A stretch of DNA of 64,000 nt, from assembly GCA_024742455.1 (NCBI GenBank), contig JANSYL010000001.1, forward strand, positions 124,001 through 188,000, written 5' to 3'. This document shows, in pieces, positions 18,684 to 28,761 of the stretch. A model generated the notes under the pieces. That model was not told the origin of the DNA and ran no database searches. It was given only the letters and a program-made list of their open reading frames with translations. Every line of letters begins with the position of its first letter. Position 1 is the stretch's first letter. Position numbers and translations under genes: made by a program. Origin of the DNA: Paracoccaceae bacterium. GTDB taxonomy: Bacteria; Pseudomonadota; Alphaproteobacteria; Rhodobacterales; Rhodobacteraceae.

Positions 18684-19411
18684 CTCGCGTTCTCCTTGCC
18701 GCAGGGCGGCGACGCCCGCGCAAGCGGGCCGGTTTCGTTCCTCACCGGGGGCGCGATGCGTGCAGACGACCGGGCGGCGCGCGATTTCGGTGCGAAACAG
18801 GAAGGGAGATGCCGCGCACAGGTCGCGCGGTAAGGGACCCGCCGCGGCACGCAGCAGGTTCCTCAATGGCCCGGCGGAAGCCATTCCGCCAGCGGCATAC
18901 ACCCTTCGTGCCGTCAGACACGAAACCGTACGGCCGCCCCCGTGGCCTATGCAGACATCGCCCCCCAGTTGGGCTGGAGGTTGCTTAGACCCAAAGCCGA
19001 GCCCGCAGAAAGGGAAAATTTAACGATTGCCCCGGCGACTCGGGCTGACGGCGCGTCATCTGCGTCCGAACTGCGGCGGGTTTCCGGCGCACTGTTTCCC
19101 CGGCTGCCCGTCCGGTCGCACGCGCCCGCGCCGCGACAGCCCCGAACCCGTGCGAAAAGGCGTTTTTTTTTCAGTTTTTCCAGTATGTTGAGCAATGGAT
19201 GCGGCCGCGCGATTGTTTCCATTCCTCCAACAATCGACCGGTCGCGAACCGGAAACAGTCTGTCAATGAGCGGCCGAGTCGCCCCGCGCGTCATGTCTCG
19301 CGAAATCAACGAATGTGGCAAAAATGAGGCAAATTCGCCAGCCCCGCGCGTTTCGCACGAATCACATCAGGTGCCGCGATGATCGATCAGAATCCGGGGA
19401 AAATCCTGGTC
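18684..19411. other. Non-coding spacer upstream of the RTX/Hint gene
   Basis: About 730 bp without a credible gene. Frames such as 18947-19321 (minus) are low-complexity Arg/Gly-rich. It contains local AT-rich patches, notably a T9 run at about 19164-19172 and an AAATTTAAC stretch near 19015-19024, which could hold the promoter and regulatory sites of the very large leftward gene. No hairpin or operator stood out. Confidence 0.6.
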
Positions 19412-19496
19412 TGGTACCCGAGGCCGGACTCGAACCGGCAAGCCTTGCGGCGGCGGATTTTGAATCCGCTGCGTCTACCAATTCCGCCACTCGGGC
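19412..19496 (-). tRNA. tRNA-Leu (anticodon CAA)
   Basis: 85-nt class II tRNA on the minus strand. The acceptor is GCCCGAG/CTCGGGT (G1:U72 wobble) and the D-arm contains AATTGGTAGACGC. The anticodon stem GCGGA/TCCGC has loop TTCAAAA (anticodon CAA). The variable arm is long, the T-loop is GTTCGAGTC, and CCA is encoded at 19414-19412. Confidence 0.96.
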
Positions 19497-19545
19497 CAGG
19501 AAATGCCCGCTTACGCCGGGCGCGGGGTCACGTCAATCGCCTGGC

Positions 19546-20916
19546 TCATCCGAACATCACCCCCACAAGCCACAGCGTGATCCCCGGGAACAGCACCAGG
19601 ATCACCACCCGGATCAGGTCGGACGCCACGAAGGGCGCGACGCCGGCATAGGTGCGCTGGATCGGGATATCGCGGGCCATGGAATTGATGATGAACAGGT
19701 TCATGCCCACGGGCGGCGTGATCAGCCCCACCTCGACCACGATCAGGGCCAGTATCCCAAACCAGATCGCCGCCTCCTCGGGGCTCAGGGCGTAGCCCAG
19801 GACAACGAAGTCCAGCGACATGATGATCGGAAAGAAGATCGGGATCGTCAGCAGGATCATCGACAGCGAATCCATCACGCAGCCAAAGATCAGGTATGCG
19901 ATGAGCATCACCGTAAGCACGGTCAGCGGCGCCAGCCCCGAGGCCCCGATCCATTCGACCAGCTGCATCGGGGCCTGCGTGAAGGCGAGGAAGGAATTGA
20001 ACAGCTGCGCGCCCCAGACGATGAAGAAGATCATCGCGGTGGCCTGCGCGGTGGCCAGAACGCTGTCCCTGAACCCCGCCCAGGTCAGGCCGCCGGTCCA
20101 GACGCCGTAGATGCCGGTCAGAACCGCGCCCACGGCGGCCCCCTCGGTGGGCGTGAACAGCGCCTGAACCCCGTCCTGCGTCCAGTCCCAGTCGGCGGCG
20201 ATCCCGCCCATCACAAGGCCGAAAATCACCACCACCGGCCAGATGCCGGCCAGCGTGCGGAACCTTTGGGCATAGGGCACCCGATCCGCCGCCGTCGCCG
20301 CGTCGGGGCGGAAATAGACGTAAAGTGCAACCGTCAGCATGTAGCCGAGCGCGGCCAGGATACCGGGCACCAGGGCTGCGATGAACATCTTGACGATGTT
20401 CTGCTGCGCAAGGATCGCGTAGATCACCAGGATGATCGAGGGCGGGATCAGGATGCCCAGCGTACCGCCCGCGGCCAGGCACCCGGTCGCCAGCCCGTCG
20501 GAATAGCCGCGCTTGCGCATCTCGGGCAGCGCCACCTGACCCATGGTCGACGCGGTGGCCAGCGATGATCCGCAGACCGCCCCGAACCCGGCGCAGGCCC
20601 CCACCGCGGCCATCGCCACCCCGCCCTTGCGGTGGCCAAGCCAGTCGCTTGCCGCCTGAAACAAGGCCTGCGACATGCCCGATTTCGTGGCGAACTGCCC
20701 CATCAGAAGGAACAGGGGCACGATTGACAGGTTGTAGTTCTTGAACGTGTCATAGGTCAGCGTCTTCAGCTGGCTGAGCGAGGCGGATGGCCGTCCCAGC
20801 ACGATCCAGGTGCCCACGAATCCCGTTACCGCCATCGCCACGCCGATGGGCACGCGCAGGAAAATCGCCAGCAGCATCAAGGCAAAGCCGGCAAGCGCCA
20901 GTTCCAGTCCGGTCAC
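19546..20916 (-). CDS. dctM: TRAP transporter large permease (DctM-like)
   Basis: 456 aa using the GTG at 20916, which overlaps the dctQ stop as GTGA; a Met at 20961 would overlap dctQ further and is rejected. About 12 hydrophobic segments. Typical DctM segments include FLRVPIGVAMAVTGF, GACAGFGAVCGSSLATASTMG, LAAGGTLGILIPPSIILVIYA and ITPPVGMNLFIIN. It is the Na+-coupled translocation subunit. Last gene of the leftward operon dctP - monooxygenase - dctQ - dctM. Confidence 0.94.
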   Translation of the reverse strand: MTGLELALAGFALMLLAIFLRVPIGVAMAVTGFVGTWIVLGRPSASLSQLKTLTYDTFKNYNLSIVPLFLLMGQFATKSGMSQALFQAASDWLGHRKGGVAMAAVGACAGFGAVCGSSLATASTMGQVALPEMRKRGYSDGLATGCLAAGGTLGILIPPSIILVIYAILAQQNIVKMFIAALVPGILAALGYMLTVALYVYFRPDAATAADRVPYAQRFRTLAGIWPVVVIFGLVMGGIAADWDWTQDGVQALFTPTEGAAVGAVLTGIYGVWTGGLTWAGFRDSVLATAQATAMIFFIVWGAQLFNSFLAFTQAPMQLVEWIGASGLAPLTVLTVMLIAYLIFGCVMDSLSMILLTIPIFFPIIMSLDFVVLGYALSPEEAAIWFGILALIVVEVGLITPPVGMNLFIINSMARDIPIQRTYAGVAPFVASDLIRVVILVLFPGITLWLVGVMFG

Positions 20917-21512
20917 GGGGTGGCCTCCATGCCCCGGGCCACCCAGTTGACCGACCGCCACACGGTGTAAAGCGCGGTGACAAAGAACAGCACCGCCCCG
21001 ATCAGCGACAGGCCGTAGGGGATCCAGACGGGGATTTCCAATTCATAGGTGGTTTCGGCGAAAAACGGGCGCGGCCCCATGCCGAGGGCCGACCGCACCG
21101 CGTCCGAGCCGTGCGGGAATTTCTCGGCGAAGCCCACGTAAAGCCGCCAGGCGATCACATAGGCGACCACGGCCAGCAGGATATCCCCAACAAGGCCCGA
21201 AAATGCCTTCCACCGATAGGGCAGCGCCTGCACCACGATATCGACGGCCACATGCCCGCGCTTCAGCTGGCACCAGGGCAGGAAGGCAAAGACCGCGATG
21301 GCCGTGCCCGCCTCGACCAGTTCGTAATCGCCGCTGATCGGCCCGAAGATCCAGATACCGTCCAGTTGCCGCCCGAGAATCGACAGGCAGACCATGATGG
21401 CAAGCGCGGTCAGGATCAGGCCGCCGATCCATGCCATCGCACCCGCGATCTGCGCGATCACGCGGCCCGTCGCGGCCTCTGCCCTTGGGGCGATCCCGTC
21501 CCTTACCTGCAT
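20913..21512 (-). CDS. dctQ: TRAP transporter small permease (DctQ-like)
   Basis: 199 aa, four predicted membrane helices (about residues 22-45, 60-80, 104-126, 165-187). The FLPWCQLKRGHVAVDI segment between helices 2 and 3 is characteristic of DctQ. It couples the binding protein to DctM. The start Met at 21512 is 15 nt from the monooxygenase stop. Stop codon overlaps the dctM start. Confidence 0.9.
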   Translation of the reverse strand: MQVRDGIAPRAEAATGRVIAQIAGAMAWIGGLILTALAIMVCLSILGRQLDGIWIFGPISGDYELVEAGTAIAVFAFLPWCQLKRGHVAVDIVVQALPYRWKAFSGLVGDILLAVVAYVIAWRLYVGFAEKFPHGSDAVRSALGMGPRPFFAETTYELEIPVWIPYGLSLIGAVLFFVTALYTVWRSVNWVARGMEATP

Positions 21513-21527
21513 GGTCCCCCTGCCCGC

Positions 21528-22784
21528 TCAGGCCCCGGCTTCGATCAGGGATGGCCGCGCGTTCAGCGCGTCCACGTCGAAGCCTGCAACACTCTTATAG
21601 GACGCGGCGATGGCGGCAAGTTCCTCTGCCCCGATCACGTCATCGATATGGTCGAACCCGTCCGGCGCGCGCGCCGCGACCTCGTCCAGCACCTTGTCGG
21701 GCCCGTCGCCGCGATTGGCCAGCACAACCTTGTTCACGTCTTCGCGCCGTGCCGCGTCATAGGCGGCCAGCGCCGCCTCGCCCGCGCCGTGGCGCCGGAT
21801 CTCGCGCGCCAGAACACGGGCATCGAGGATCGCCTGGCTCGCCCCGTTCGACCCGATCGGATACATCGCATGCGCCGCGTCCCCCATCAGCGTCACGCGC
21901 CCGAAGGACCACGCGGGCAACGGATCCCGGTCGACCATCGGGTATTCCCAGATGCTTTCGGCATTCTCGATCACCCAGGGGATATCCAGCCAGTCGAAAT
22001 GCCAGCCGGCAAACTGCGGCGCGAAATCGGACAGCCGCCCTTCGCGGGTCCAGTCCTGCCGGTCCCAGGGGAAATCGGGCGGCATGCTCAGATCGGCGAT
22101 CCAGTTGATGCGCACCCGGCCATCGGCATGGGTCTGGATCGGGTAGCAGACGAACTTGCGGTCCTTCGTGCCCGCCATCGCCATGCTGCGCCCGGTCAGG
22201 AAAGCGGGGCCATCGGTCACCCCGCGCCACATCATCGTGCCGCCCCAGACCGCGCCGCCCTCGCCGGGATAAAGGATTTCGCGCGCGGTGGAATTGATGC
22301 CGTCGGCCGCGACCAGAACGGCGGCATCGACGCTATCGAGCTTCTGGCCCGTCGCGCGGTCCTCGAATTGCACGCTCAGCCGCGCGCCGGTATCGGCCCA
22401 GTCGGCAAGCGCCTTGCCCGTTTCCACCACATCGCCCGCGCGCGCGCGCAGCGCGTTCAGCAGCAGGAACTGCAGTTCACCCCGGTGGATCGAATATTGC
22501 GGCCAGTTATAGCCCGCGTCGCGGCCGCGCGGTTCCGACCAGATCGGTTTGCCCTGTTCGGAAAAATACGCCACTTCCGCCGTGCGGATGCCGATGGTGT
22601 CCAGCTCGGCCTCCAGCCCCAGTTCGAACAGCTCGCGCACCGCGTGGGGCTGCAGGTTGATGCCCACCCCCATCGGGCGCAGCTCGCGCACAGCCTCGAC
22701 GATGCGGAAGGGCACGCCCACCTGGTGCAGCGACAGGCCCAGCGTCAGCCCCCCGATACCGGCGCCGGCGATCAGAACCGTCAT
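21528..22784 (-). CDS. FAD-dependent aromatic monooxygenase
   Basis: 418 aa, start at 22784 with an excellent GGAGG site; the alternative Met at 22820 is rejected. Group A flavin hydroxylase: N-terminal Rossmann VLIAGAGIGGLTLGLSLHQVG, the NAD(P)H/FAD DG motif in LVAADGINSTAR, and the GD motif GRVTLMGDAAHAMYPIGSNG that binds FAD ribityl. ExGxxG-like GVGINLQPHAVREL and HRGELQ resemble PhzS/salicylate-hydroxylase-type enzymes. Its position inside a TRAP operon suggests that the imported acid is its substrate, probably a hydroxylated or carboxylated aromatic; the actual substrate is unknown. Confidence 0.88.
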   Translation of the reverse strand: MTVLIAGAGIGGLTLGLSLHQVGVPFRIVEAVRELRPMGVGINLQPHAVRELFELGLEAELDTIGIRTAEVAYFSEQGKPIWSEPRGRDAGYNWPQYSIHRGELQFLLLNALRARAGDVVETGKALADWADTGARLSVQFEDRATGQKLDSVDAAVLVAADGINSTAREILYPGEGGAVWGGTMMWRGVTDGPAFLTGRSMAMAGTKDRKFVCYPIQTHADGRVRINWIADLSMPPDFPWDRQDWTREGRLSDFAPQFAGWHFDWLDIPWVIENAESIWEYPMVDRDPLPAWSFGRVTLMGDAAHAMYPIGSNGASQAILDARVLAREIRRHGAGEAALAAYDAARREDVNKVVLANRGDGPDKVLDEVAARAPDGFDHIDDVIGAEELAAIAASYKSVAGFDVDALNARPSLIEAGA

Positions 22785-22909
22785 GGCGCGCCTCCTTCGT
22801 TCCGGTGGTGCGGGCGACAAAGCGTCCGGGCGGCCTCCCCTCCGCCCGGACCCGGAGAGACGGCGGACGCATCCGGGCCCGCAACACCCCTCTCCAACCT
22901 CATGTCGCA

Positions 22910-22938
22910 GGCCCCGGGCCGCTGCGCCGCCCGGGGCC
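22910..22938 (-). repeat. Intercistronic hairpin after dctP
   Basis: Perfect 10-bp inverted repeat GGCCCCGGGC / GCCCGGGGCC with a 9-nt loop, starting 8 nt past the dctP stop codon and lacking a T run on the minus strand. Such hairpins downstream of binding-protein genes usually protect the upstream mRNA or attenuate transcription, raising binding-protein levels above those of the membrane subunits. Confidence 0.7.
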
Positions 22939-22945
22939 GCATGGC

Positions 22946-24010
22946 TCAGTTGGTGCCGCCGCCCGAATACTGGTCGACCAGCGCGCGCGCCGTTTCGACC
23001 ATTTCAGCGCCGGGCAGGCCCAGACCCTCCATTTCCTCGATCCAGCGCTGCGTCACCGCATCGCCCACCTCGCGCAGTTCGGCCACCACGGCGTCATCCA
23101 GCGTGACGATGGTGTTGCCCCGCGCGGTGATCGCGTCAAAGGCCAGGTCGTCGCCCTGGTCCATCGCCGCACCGGCCGCGGCCGAAGCCTCGATCCCGGA
23201 ATTGGCATCAATGATGGCCCTCAGGTCATCGGGCAGCGACGCGTAGGTGTCGGGGTTCATACCCCAGATGAAGAAGGTGTTGTAAAGCGCGCGGTCGCCC
23301 CCGATCTGGGTGTGCGACCCGGCCAGTTCCTCGACACGCAGCGCCGGAACCACCTCCCACGGGATCACGCCACCATCGACGACACCCCGGCTCAGCGCCT
23401 CGGGGAAGGCCGGAACCGGCATGCCCACGGGCGTGGCACCCAGGTCTTCGAGCAGCGCGTTGGCCATCCGCGACGGGCCGCGCAGCTGCAGGCCGTCGAA
23501 ATCGGCGGTGGATTCGATCGGGTCCCCTGCCAGGTGAATGACCCCGGGGCCGTGGACATGCACCGCGATCAGGTGGATATCGGCAAACCGCGTATCGGCG
23601 AGGTATTGCTGCGTGAAATCCCAGGCCGCACGGCTCGATTCCTCGGCCGACAGCGAGGTCATGAAGGGCAGTTCCATCGCCTCGGCCTCGGGGAAACGGC
23701 CCGGGGTATAGGCAGGCAGCGCCCAGCCGCAATCGATCACGCCATCGCGGATCTGGTCATAAAGCGCCGGCGGGGCACCGCCCAGCTGCATCGCGGGATA
23801 CAGTTCCACGTCGATGCGGCCGCCCGACTGTTCCTCGATGGCCGCAGCCCAGGGCTCCATGAAGAAGCGCGGAACCGATCCCATCGGCGGCAGAAAGTGC
23901 TGGCAGCGCAGCGTCACTTCGGCCTGCGCCTGGGCCGGGGTGGCGGGCAGACCCGCGACCAGACCCGTCACGACCAGCCCGAGGGCGGCCGAGGTCATCT
24001 GTTTGATCAT
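22946..24010 (-). CDS. dctP: TRAP transporter substrate-binding protein (DctP family)
   Basis: 354 aa from the second of two tandem ATGs (24013 and 24010), placed 5 nt after GGGAGGAA. The signal peptide runs to about PATPAQAQ/A. The mature protein shows the DctP fold elements: LRCQHFLPPMGSVPRFFMEPW, RIDVELYPAMQLGG, LRGPSRMANALLEDLGATPVGMP (the conserved Arg that binds substrate carboxylate lies here) and SRGVVDGGVIPWE. Periplasmic. First gene of the operon. Confidence 0.92.
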   Translation of the reverse strand: MIKQMTSAALGLVVTGLVAGLPATPAQAQAEVTLRCQHFLPPMGSVPRFFMEPWAAAIEEQSGGRIDVELYPAMQLGGAPPALYDQIRDGVIDCGWALPAYTPGRFPEAEAMELPFMTSLSAEESSRAAWDFTQQYLADTRFADIHLIAVHVHGPGVIHLAGDPIESTADFDGLQLRGPSRMANALLEDLGATPVGMPVPAFPEALSRGVVDGGVIPWEVVPALRVEELAGSHTQIGGDRALYNTFFIWGMNPDTYASLPDDLRAIIDANSGIEASAAAGAAMDQGDDLAFDAITARGNTIVTLDDAVVAELREVGDAVTQRWIEEMEGLGLPGAEMVETARALVDQYSGGGTN

Positions 24011-24284
24011 CATTTCCTCCCTTGCCCGGCCCACTGTCGGGGCCGGTTCAACCCTGCACCGCGCCCGGACCCCGCCGCGCCGGGTGATCCTGCGATCCCG
24101 CCGCCGCCGCGGCCCGCGACCGTTGCATGTGCATCATTCTTAACCTGCCGGTCGGTTTTGTCACTGGATTTTTTGCCGGTCCGCCACCTCGCCCGCGCTT
24201 CCCCGCACCCGCGGAATACGGCGCTGGCCCCCGGCGGCGGGCTTTGCTAGGCGGACGCGGGAAATGCGCAGGGGACACCACGAG

Positions 24285-24896
24285 ATGGAGCAGTCACACA
24301 AGGCCGAGCCGATCGCCGACCGGCTTGCCAGGCTGGCCGCCGAGGCCGAGGGCGACACCGCCCGCATCGACTGGATCTTGACGCATCTGAATGAACGGGC
24401 CTTCGGTCTGTTCCTGCTGGTGCTGGCCCTGCCCTGCTGCATCCCGTTTCTTTACGGGGTGCCGCAGGTGGTGGCGCTGCCGCTGATGTTCGTCTCGGTC
24501 CAGATCGCGCTGGGGCGCAGCGCGCCCTGGCTGCCCGAACGGCTGGGGGCACGCACGGTGACGGCGGCGGCCCTGACAGACCTTGCCAGGCGTGCCGGGC
24601 CCTGGCTGGCGCGGATCGAAATGGTCAGCCGCCCGCGTCTCGTGGCCCTGACGCGGCCACCGCTCGACCGGGTGGTGGGGCTGGCTCTGGTGGTGTTCAG
24701 CGCCTCGATCCTCGTGCCGCTTCCGGGCACCAATACCGTGCCGGGCATCGCCGTGGTGATCGTGGCGATGGGGCTGTTGCAGCGCGACGGCATCCTTGTC
24801 GGGCTTGGCGGGGTGCTCGGTACCGCATGGATCGGCACGCTGGTGATCGCCGGCGCATCGCTGGTCAGCGTGCTGCGCGGCTGGATCGGGATCTGA
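24285..24896 (+). CDS. exoD: ExoD family exopolysaccharide synthesis protein
   Basis: 203 aa from Met at 24285; an ATG at 24264 is possible but less well placed. A hydrophilic N-terminus ending in RIDWILTHLNERAFGLFLLVLALP is followed by several membrane helices and the ExoD-type segment LVPLPGTNTVPGIAVVIVAMGLLQRDG. ExoD was defined in rhizobia by exopolysaccharide and alkali-sensitivity phenotypes; biochemical role unknown. Stands alone, 100 nt before dsbB. Confidence 0.85.
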   Translation: MEQSHKAEPIADRLARLAAEAEGDTARIDWILTHLNERAFGLFLLVLALPCCIPFLYGVPQVVALPLMFVSVQIALGRSAPWLPERLGARTVTAAALTDLARRAGPWLARIEMVSRPRLVALTRPPLDRVVGLALVVFSASILVPLPGTNTVPGIAVVIVAMGLLQRDGILVGLGGVLGTAWIGTLVIAGASLVSVLRGWIGI

Positions 24897-24995
24897 ACCG
24901 CCGGGCTTTCGGCCCCGCCGGGGCGGTTCGGGCCTTGCGGCACCGGCACGGTCGGTTAGACAACGCCCAGGCACCGAACCCGGGGGGACCCCGCC

Positions 24996-25490
24996 ATGCT
25001 TTCGATCCTGATGCGCCTGCCGAAACGCCCGCTGATCGCGCTGGCCGCTGCCGGATCGGCGGCCTTGCTGCTGGCCGCCTTCGGCTTTCAGTATCTGGGC
25101 GGGCTGGCGCCCTGCCAGATGTGCCTGTGGCAACGCTGGCCGCATGCCGCGGCGATCGGGATCGGGGCTTTGGGGCTGGCGTTGCCAGGGGCGGGTCCGG
25201 CCCTGCTGGGCGCGCTTGCCATGGCGGGCAATGCCGGGCTTGCGCTTTACCACACCGGGGTCGAACGCGCATGGTGGGTCGGGCCCAATACCTGCGGCGC
25301 TGGCGCGGCCGAGGATATGACGGCGCTCAGCGCCGACGCGCTTCTGGATACGACGACGGGGCGGGAACTGGTACTGTGCAACCAGGTGGCGTGGGAATTC
25401 CTGGGCCTGTCGATGGCGTCCTGGAACGGGCTGGCCTGCCTCGGCCTCGCCGCGATATGGCTGATCGCCGCGCGCGCCCGGCCTGCATAA
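24996..25490 (+). CDS. dsbB: Disulfide bond formation protein B
   Basis: 164 aa, four membrane helices. Reoxidises DsbA using quinone. The first periplasmic loop carries the Cys pair in APCQMCLWQRWPHA (residues ~39-52). The second loop carries single cysteines in PNTCGAG and LVLCNQVAW, the pair that exchanges with DsbA. The conserved Arg after the first Cys pair (QRWPH) contacts the quinone. Confidence 0.93.
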   Translation: MLSILMRLPKRPLIALAAAGSAALLLAAFGFQYLGGLAPCQMCLWQRWPHAAAIGIGALGLALPGAGPALLGALAMAGNAGLALYHTGVERAWWVGPNTCGAGAAEDMTALSADALLDTTTGRELVLCNQVAWEFLGLSMASWNGLACLGLAAIWLIAARARPA

Positions 25491-25538
25491 GCGCCGGGAA
25501 TCGTGAACGGCGTCGGCCCGCCAACCCGGGGCGTGCAA

Positions 25539-25802
25539 TCAGTGATAGGTGAATTCGCCCGTCACGTTGCGCCATTCCCCCGGCCCGATCAGCTTGCGAT
25601 GGGTAAAGCGCACCGAATGCAGCGGCCCTTCGATCTTTTCCTGCCAGAACTCGATGAACTCGAACAGTTTCGGGTAATCCGGCCCAAGGTCATAGTCCTG
25701 CCAGACGAAGGTATTCAGAACGTTGCGGAAATCGGGCATGCGGTAAACCATCTCGGCGGTGGTCAGCCCGTATCCTTTCAGCATCAGCTCGGTCTCGGTC
25801 AT
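25539..25802 (-). CDS. Usg family protein
   Basis: 87 aa, start MTETELMLKGYGLTTAEMVYRMPD. The sequence matches the short alphaproteobacterial Usg family (often mislabelled as a trp-operon leader product): QDYDLGPDYPKLFEFIEFWQ and LHSVRFTHRKLIGPGEWR. Function unknown; soluble, probably a small conserved cytoplasmic protein. It is divergent from gyrA across 199 bp. Confidence 0.88.
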   Translation of the reverse strand: MTETELMLKGYGLTTAEMVYRMPDFRNVLNTFVWQDYDLGPDYPKLFEFIEFWQEKIEGPLHSVRFTHRKLIGPGEWRNVTGEFTYH

Positions 25803-25881
25803 GTCGCGGCACCTCTTGGCGTTGCCTCTTCCACCGCTTCAGCTTGCCCCGGATTCGTTTAATTGCAACTAAAACAACATG

Positions 25882-25908
25882 TTGGCAGCCGCCTGCGCTG
25901 GCTGCCAA
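25882..25908. repeat. Inverted repeat between usg and gyrA
   Basis: Perfect 9-bp arms TTGGCAGCC / GGCTGCCAA with a 9-nt GC-rich loop, next to an AT-rich stretch (25856-25880). It could be a transcription factor dyad or an RNA hairpin in the usg leader. No associated T run on the gyrA side. Confidence 0.5.
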
Positions 25909-26001
25909 TCCGGCAGGCGGGCAAGCATTGCACCGCCTGTCGCGGCGGGATAGACTGTGAACAACAAAATATAGAGTTCAGGCAACGCAGCAGGCAGCGG
26001 T

Positions 26002-28761
26002 TTGACCGACACCCCGGAACCTCCTGAGAACGAAGACGAAAACGGGCCCGACCGGGTGCCTTACGGCGGCCCGTCCATCGATATCGCGGCCGAGATGAAG
26101 ACCTCCTTCATCGATTACGCGATGTCGGTCATCGTCTCCCGCGCGATCCCCGATCTGCGCGACGGGCTGAAACCGGTGCATCGGCGCATCCTGTTCGCAA
26201 TGCACGAGACGAACAACACGCACGACAAGCCCTATCGCAAATCCGCCCGCCCGGTGGGCGACGTCATGGGCCAGTATCACCCCCATGGCGACAGCGCGAT
26301 CTACGAGGCGCTGGTGCGCATGGCGCAGCCGTTTTCGATGTCGCTGCCGCTGCTGGATGGCCAGGGCAATTTCGGGTCCATGGACGGCGATAACCCCGCC
26401 GCCATGCGCTATACCGAAGTGCGGATGGACAAGCCCGCCGCCTACCTTCTGGCCGATATCGACAAGGACACCGTCGATTTCCAGGACAACTACGATGGCA
26501 AGCAGCAGGAACCCACGGTCCTGCCCGCGCGCTTTCCCAACATGCTGGTCAATGGCGCGGGCGGCATCGCCGTCGGCATGGCCACCAACATCCCGCCCCA
26601 TAACCTGGGCGAGGTGATCGATGCCTGCCAGGCGCTGATCGAAAACCCCGACCTCAGTTCCGAACAACTGATCGACTATATCCCCGCACCGGATTTTCCG
26701 ACCGGCGGCATCATCCTGGGGCGCTCGGGCGCGCGGAAGGCCTATCTGGAAGGGCGCGGCAGCGTCATCATCCGCGCAAGGACCCGGATCGAGGAGATCC
26801 GCAAGGATCGCTACGCCATCGTGCTCGACGAGATCCCCTATCAGGTAAACAAGGCCACGATGATCGAACGCATCGCCGACCTTGTGCGCGAGAAAAAGAT
26901 CGAAGGGATTTCCGGCGTCGCCGACGAATCCGACCGGATCGGCGTGCGCGTGGTGATCGAGCTGAAACGCGACGCCACCCCCGATGTCGTACTGAACCAG
27001 CTGTTCCGCTTCACCCAGATGCAGACCAGTTTCGGCTGCAACATGCTGGCGCTGAATGGCGGGCGGCCCGAGCAGCTGACGCTGCGCGGCTTTCTCACCG
27101 CGTTCCTCGATTTCCGAGAGGAGGTCGTGGCCCGCCGCACGGCCTTCGAGCTGCGCAAGGCGCGGGAACGGGCGCATATCCTCTGCGGTCTCGCCGTCGC
27201 CGTGTCGAATGTCGATGAGGTCGTGGCCACCATCCGCCGCTCCGCCGATGCCGCCGAGGCGCGCGAGGCGCTGATGACGCGCCGCTGGCCCGCGGGCGAG
27301 ATTGCGCCCTACATCGCCTTGATCGACGACCCGACCCACAAGATCAACGAGGACGGCACCTATAACCTGTCCGAGGCGCAGGCCCGCGCCATCCTTGAAT
27401 TGCGGCTGCAGCGCCTGACGCAGCTGGGCGTCAAGGAAGTGACCGGCGAGCTTCAGGAACTGGCCGAGAAGATCAAGGATTACCTCGCCATCCTCGCCTC
27501 GCGCGACCGCATCCTGTCGATCATCTCGGACGAACTGGCCGAGGTGAAAGAGGCATTCGCCGTCCCGCGCCGCACCGAGATCGTCGACTGGTCGGGCGAT
27601 ATGGAAGACGAGGACCTGATCGAGCGCGAGGACATGGTCGTCACCATCACCCAGGGCGGCTATATCAAGCGCACGCCGCTCGCCGATTTCCGGGCGCAGA
27701 AACGCGGCGGCAAGGGCCTGTCGGGCGGGGCGATGAAGGACGACGACGTCGTCACCACCCTGTTCGTGGCCAACACCCACACGCCGCTTCTGGTCTTCAC
27801 GACCTCCGGCATGGTCTACAAGCTGAAGACGTGGCGCCTGCCGCTCGGCTCGCGCGCCTCGCGCGGCAAGGCCATCGTCAACATCCTGCCCATCGAGACG
27901 GGCACCGGCATCGCCGCCGTCATGCCCGTCGACCGCGATGAAGATCACTGGGACGAATTGCAGATCGTCTTCGCCACCACGGCGGGCGATGTGCGGCGCA
28001 ACGCGCTGAGCGATTTCACCAATGTCATGCGCAACGGCAAGATCGCCATGAAACTGCCCGAGGACGGATCGGTCAGCCTAGTGAACGCGCGCATCTGTTC
28101 CGAAGACGATGACGTGATGCTGGTCACCGCCGGCGCCCGCGCCATCCGCTTTCCCACCACCGATGTGCGCGTCTTCAAGGGCCGCGATTCGACCGGGGTG
28201 CGGGGGATCAGGCTGGCCGGGGACGACCGCGTCGTGTCGATGGCCGTGATCCGCCATTTCGAGGCCAGCGCCGATGAACGCGCGGCCTATCTGAAAATGC
28301 GCCGCGCGGTGGCGGGCCTGTCCGACGACGCCGAGACCGGCGAGGACGAGGATGAAACCACCGGCGATCTGGCCCTCAGCCAGGACCGCTACGCCGAAAT
28401 GTCGGCCGCAGAAGACCTGATCCTGACCATCACCGCAAAGGGTTCGGGCAAGCTCAGCTCGAGCCATGATTATCCGGTGCGCGGCCGGGGCGGCATCGGC
28501 GTGGCCGCGATGGACAAGGCGATGCGCGGCGGGGCGCTGGTGGCCTCCTTCCCGGTCGATCTGGATGACCAGATCATGCTGGCCACCTCCACCGGGCAGT
28601 CGATCCGCGTGCCGGTCGATGGCATCTCCTTCCGGTCGCGCAGCGCGGGCGGGGTCAAGGTTTTCGACACCGCCAAGGGTGAGGAAGTCGTCAGCGTCGC
28701 CTGGATCGCCGATCAGGGCGATGAGGACGCGGTTGATGATGCCCCCGACGCCGCGGGCTGA
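26002..28761 (+). CDS. gyrA: DNA gyrase subunit A
   Basis: 919 aa. Breakage-reunion subunit of the type II topoisomerase that introduces negative supercoils. The catalytic tyrosine is in [10 protein letters not shown], preceded by [10 protein letters not shown]. The quinolone-resistance-determining region reads [15 protein letters not shown] (sensitive-type Ser and Glu). The C-terminal domain contains the GyrA box in [11 protein letters not shown], followed by beta-pinwheel repeats. Start is TTG: in this frame a TAG occurs ten codons upstream with no ATG or GTG between. The N-terminal tail is acidic and the C-terminal tail ends [12 protein letters not shown]. Confidence 0.97.
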   Translation: MTDTPEPPENEDENGPDRVPYGGPSIDIAAEMKTSFIDYAMSVIVSRAIPDLRDGLKPVHRRILFAMHETNNTHDKPYRKSARPVGDVMGQYHPHGDSAIYEALVRMAQPFSMSLPLLDGQGNFGSMDGDNPAAMRYTEVRMDKPAAYLLADIDKDTVDFQDNYDGKQQEPTVLPARFPNMLVNGAGGIAVGMATNIPPHNLGEVIDACQALIENPDLSSEQLIDYIPAPDFPTGGIILGRSGARKAYLEGRGSVIIRARTRIEEIRKDRYAIVLDEIPYQVNKATMIERIADLVREKKIEGISGVADESDRIGVRVVIELKRDATPDVVLNQLFRFTQMQTSFGCNMLALNGGRPEQLTLRGFLTAFLDFREEVVARRTAFELRKARERAHILCGLAVAVSNVDEVVATIRRSADAAEAREALMTRRWPAGEIAPYIALIDDPTHKINEDGTYNLSEAQARAILELRLQRLTQLGVKEVTGELQELAEKIKDYLAILASRDRILSIISDELAEVKEAFAVPRRTEIVDWSGDMEDEDLIEREDMVVTITQGGYIKRTPLADFRAQKRGGKGLSGGAMKDDDVVTTLFVANTHTPLLVFTTSGMVYKLKTWRLPLGSRASRGKAIVNILPIETGTGIAAVMPVDRDEDHWDELQIVFATTAGDVRRNALSDFTNVMRNGKIAMKLPEDGSVSLVNARICSEDDDVMLVTAGARAIRFPTTDVRVFKGRDSTGVRGIRLAGDDRVVSMAVIRHFEASADERAAYLKMRRAVAGLSDDAETGEDEDETTGDLALSQDRYAEMSAAEDLILTITAKGSGKLSSSHDYPVRGRGGIGVAAMDKAMRGGALVASFPVDLDDQIMLATSTGQSIRVPVDGISFRSRSAGGVKVFDTAKGEEVVSVAWIADQGDEDAVDDAPDAAG

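Noticed and set aside
18947-19321. 124-codon leftward frame in the spacer before tRNA-Leu
   Set aside because: Low-complexity basic sequence, no ribosome-binding site, no family resemblance.
20787-24250. Long rightward frames (20787-23246, 22805-24250) over the TRAP operon
   Set aside because: Both are shadows of the leftward dctM/dctQ, monooxygenase and dctP genes, with Arg/Pro/His-rich composition.
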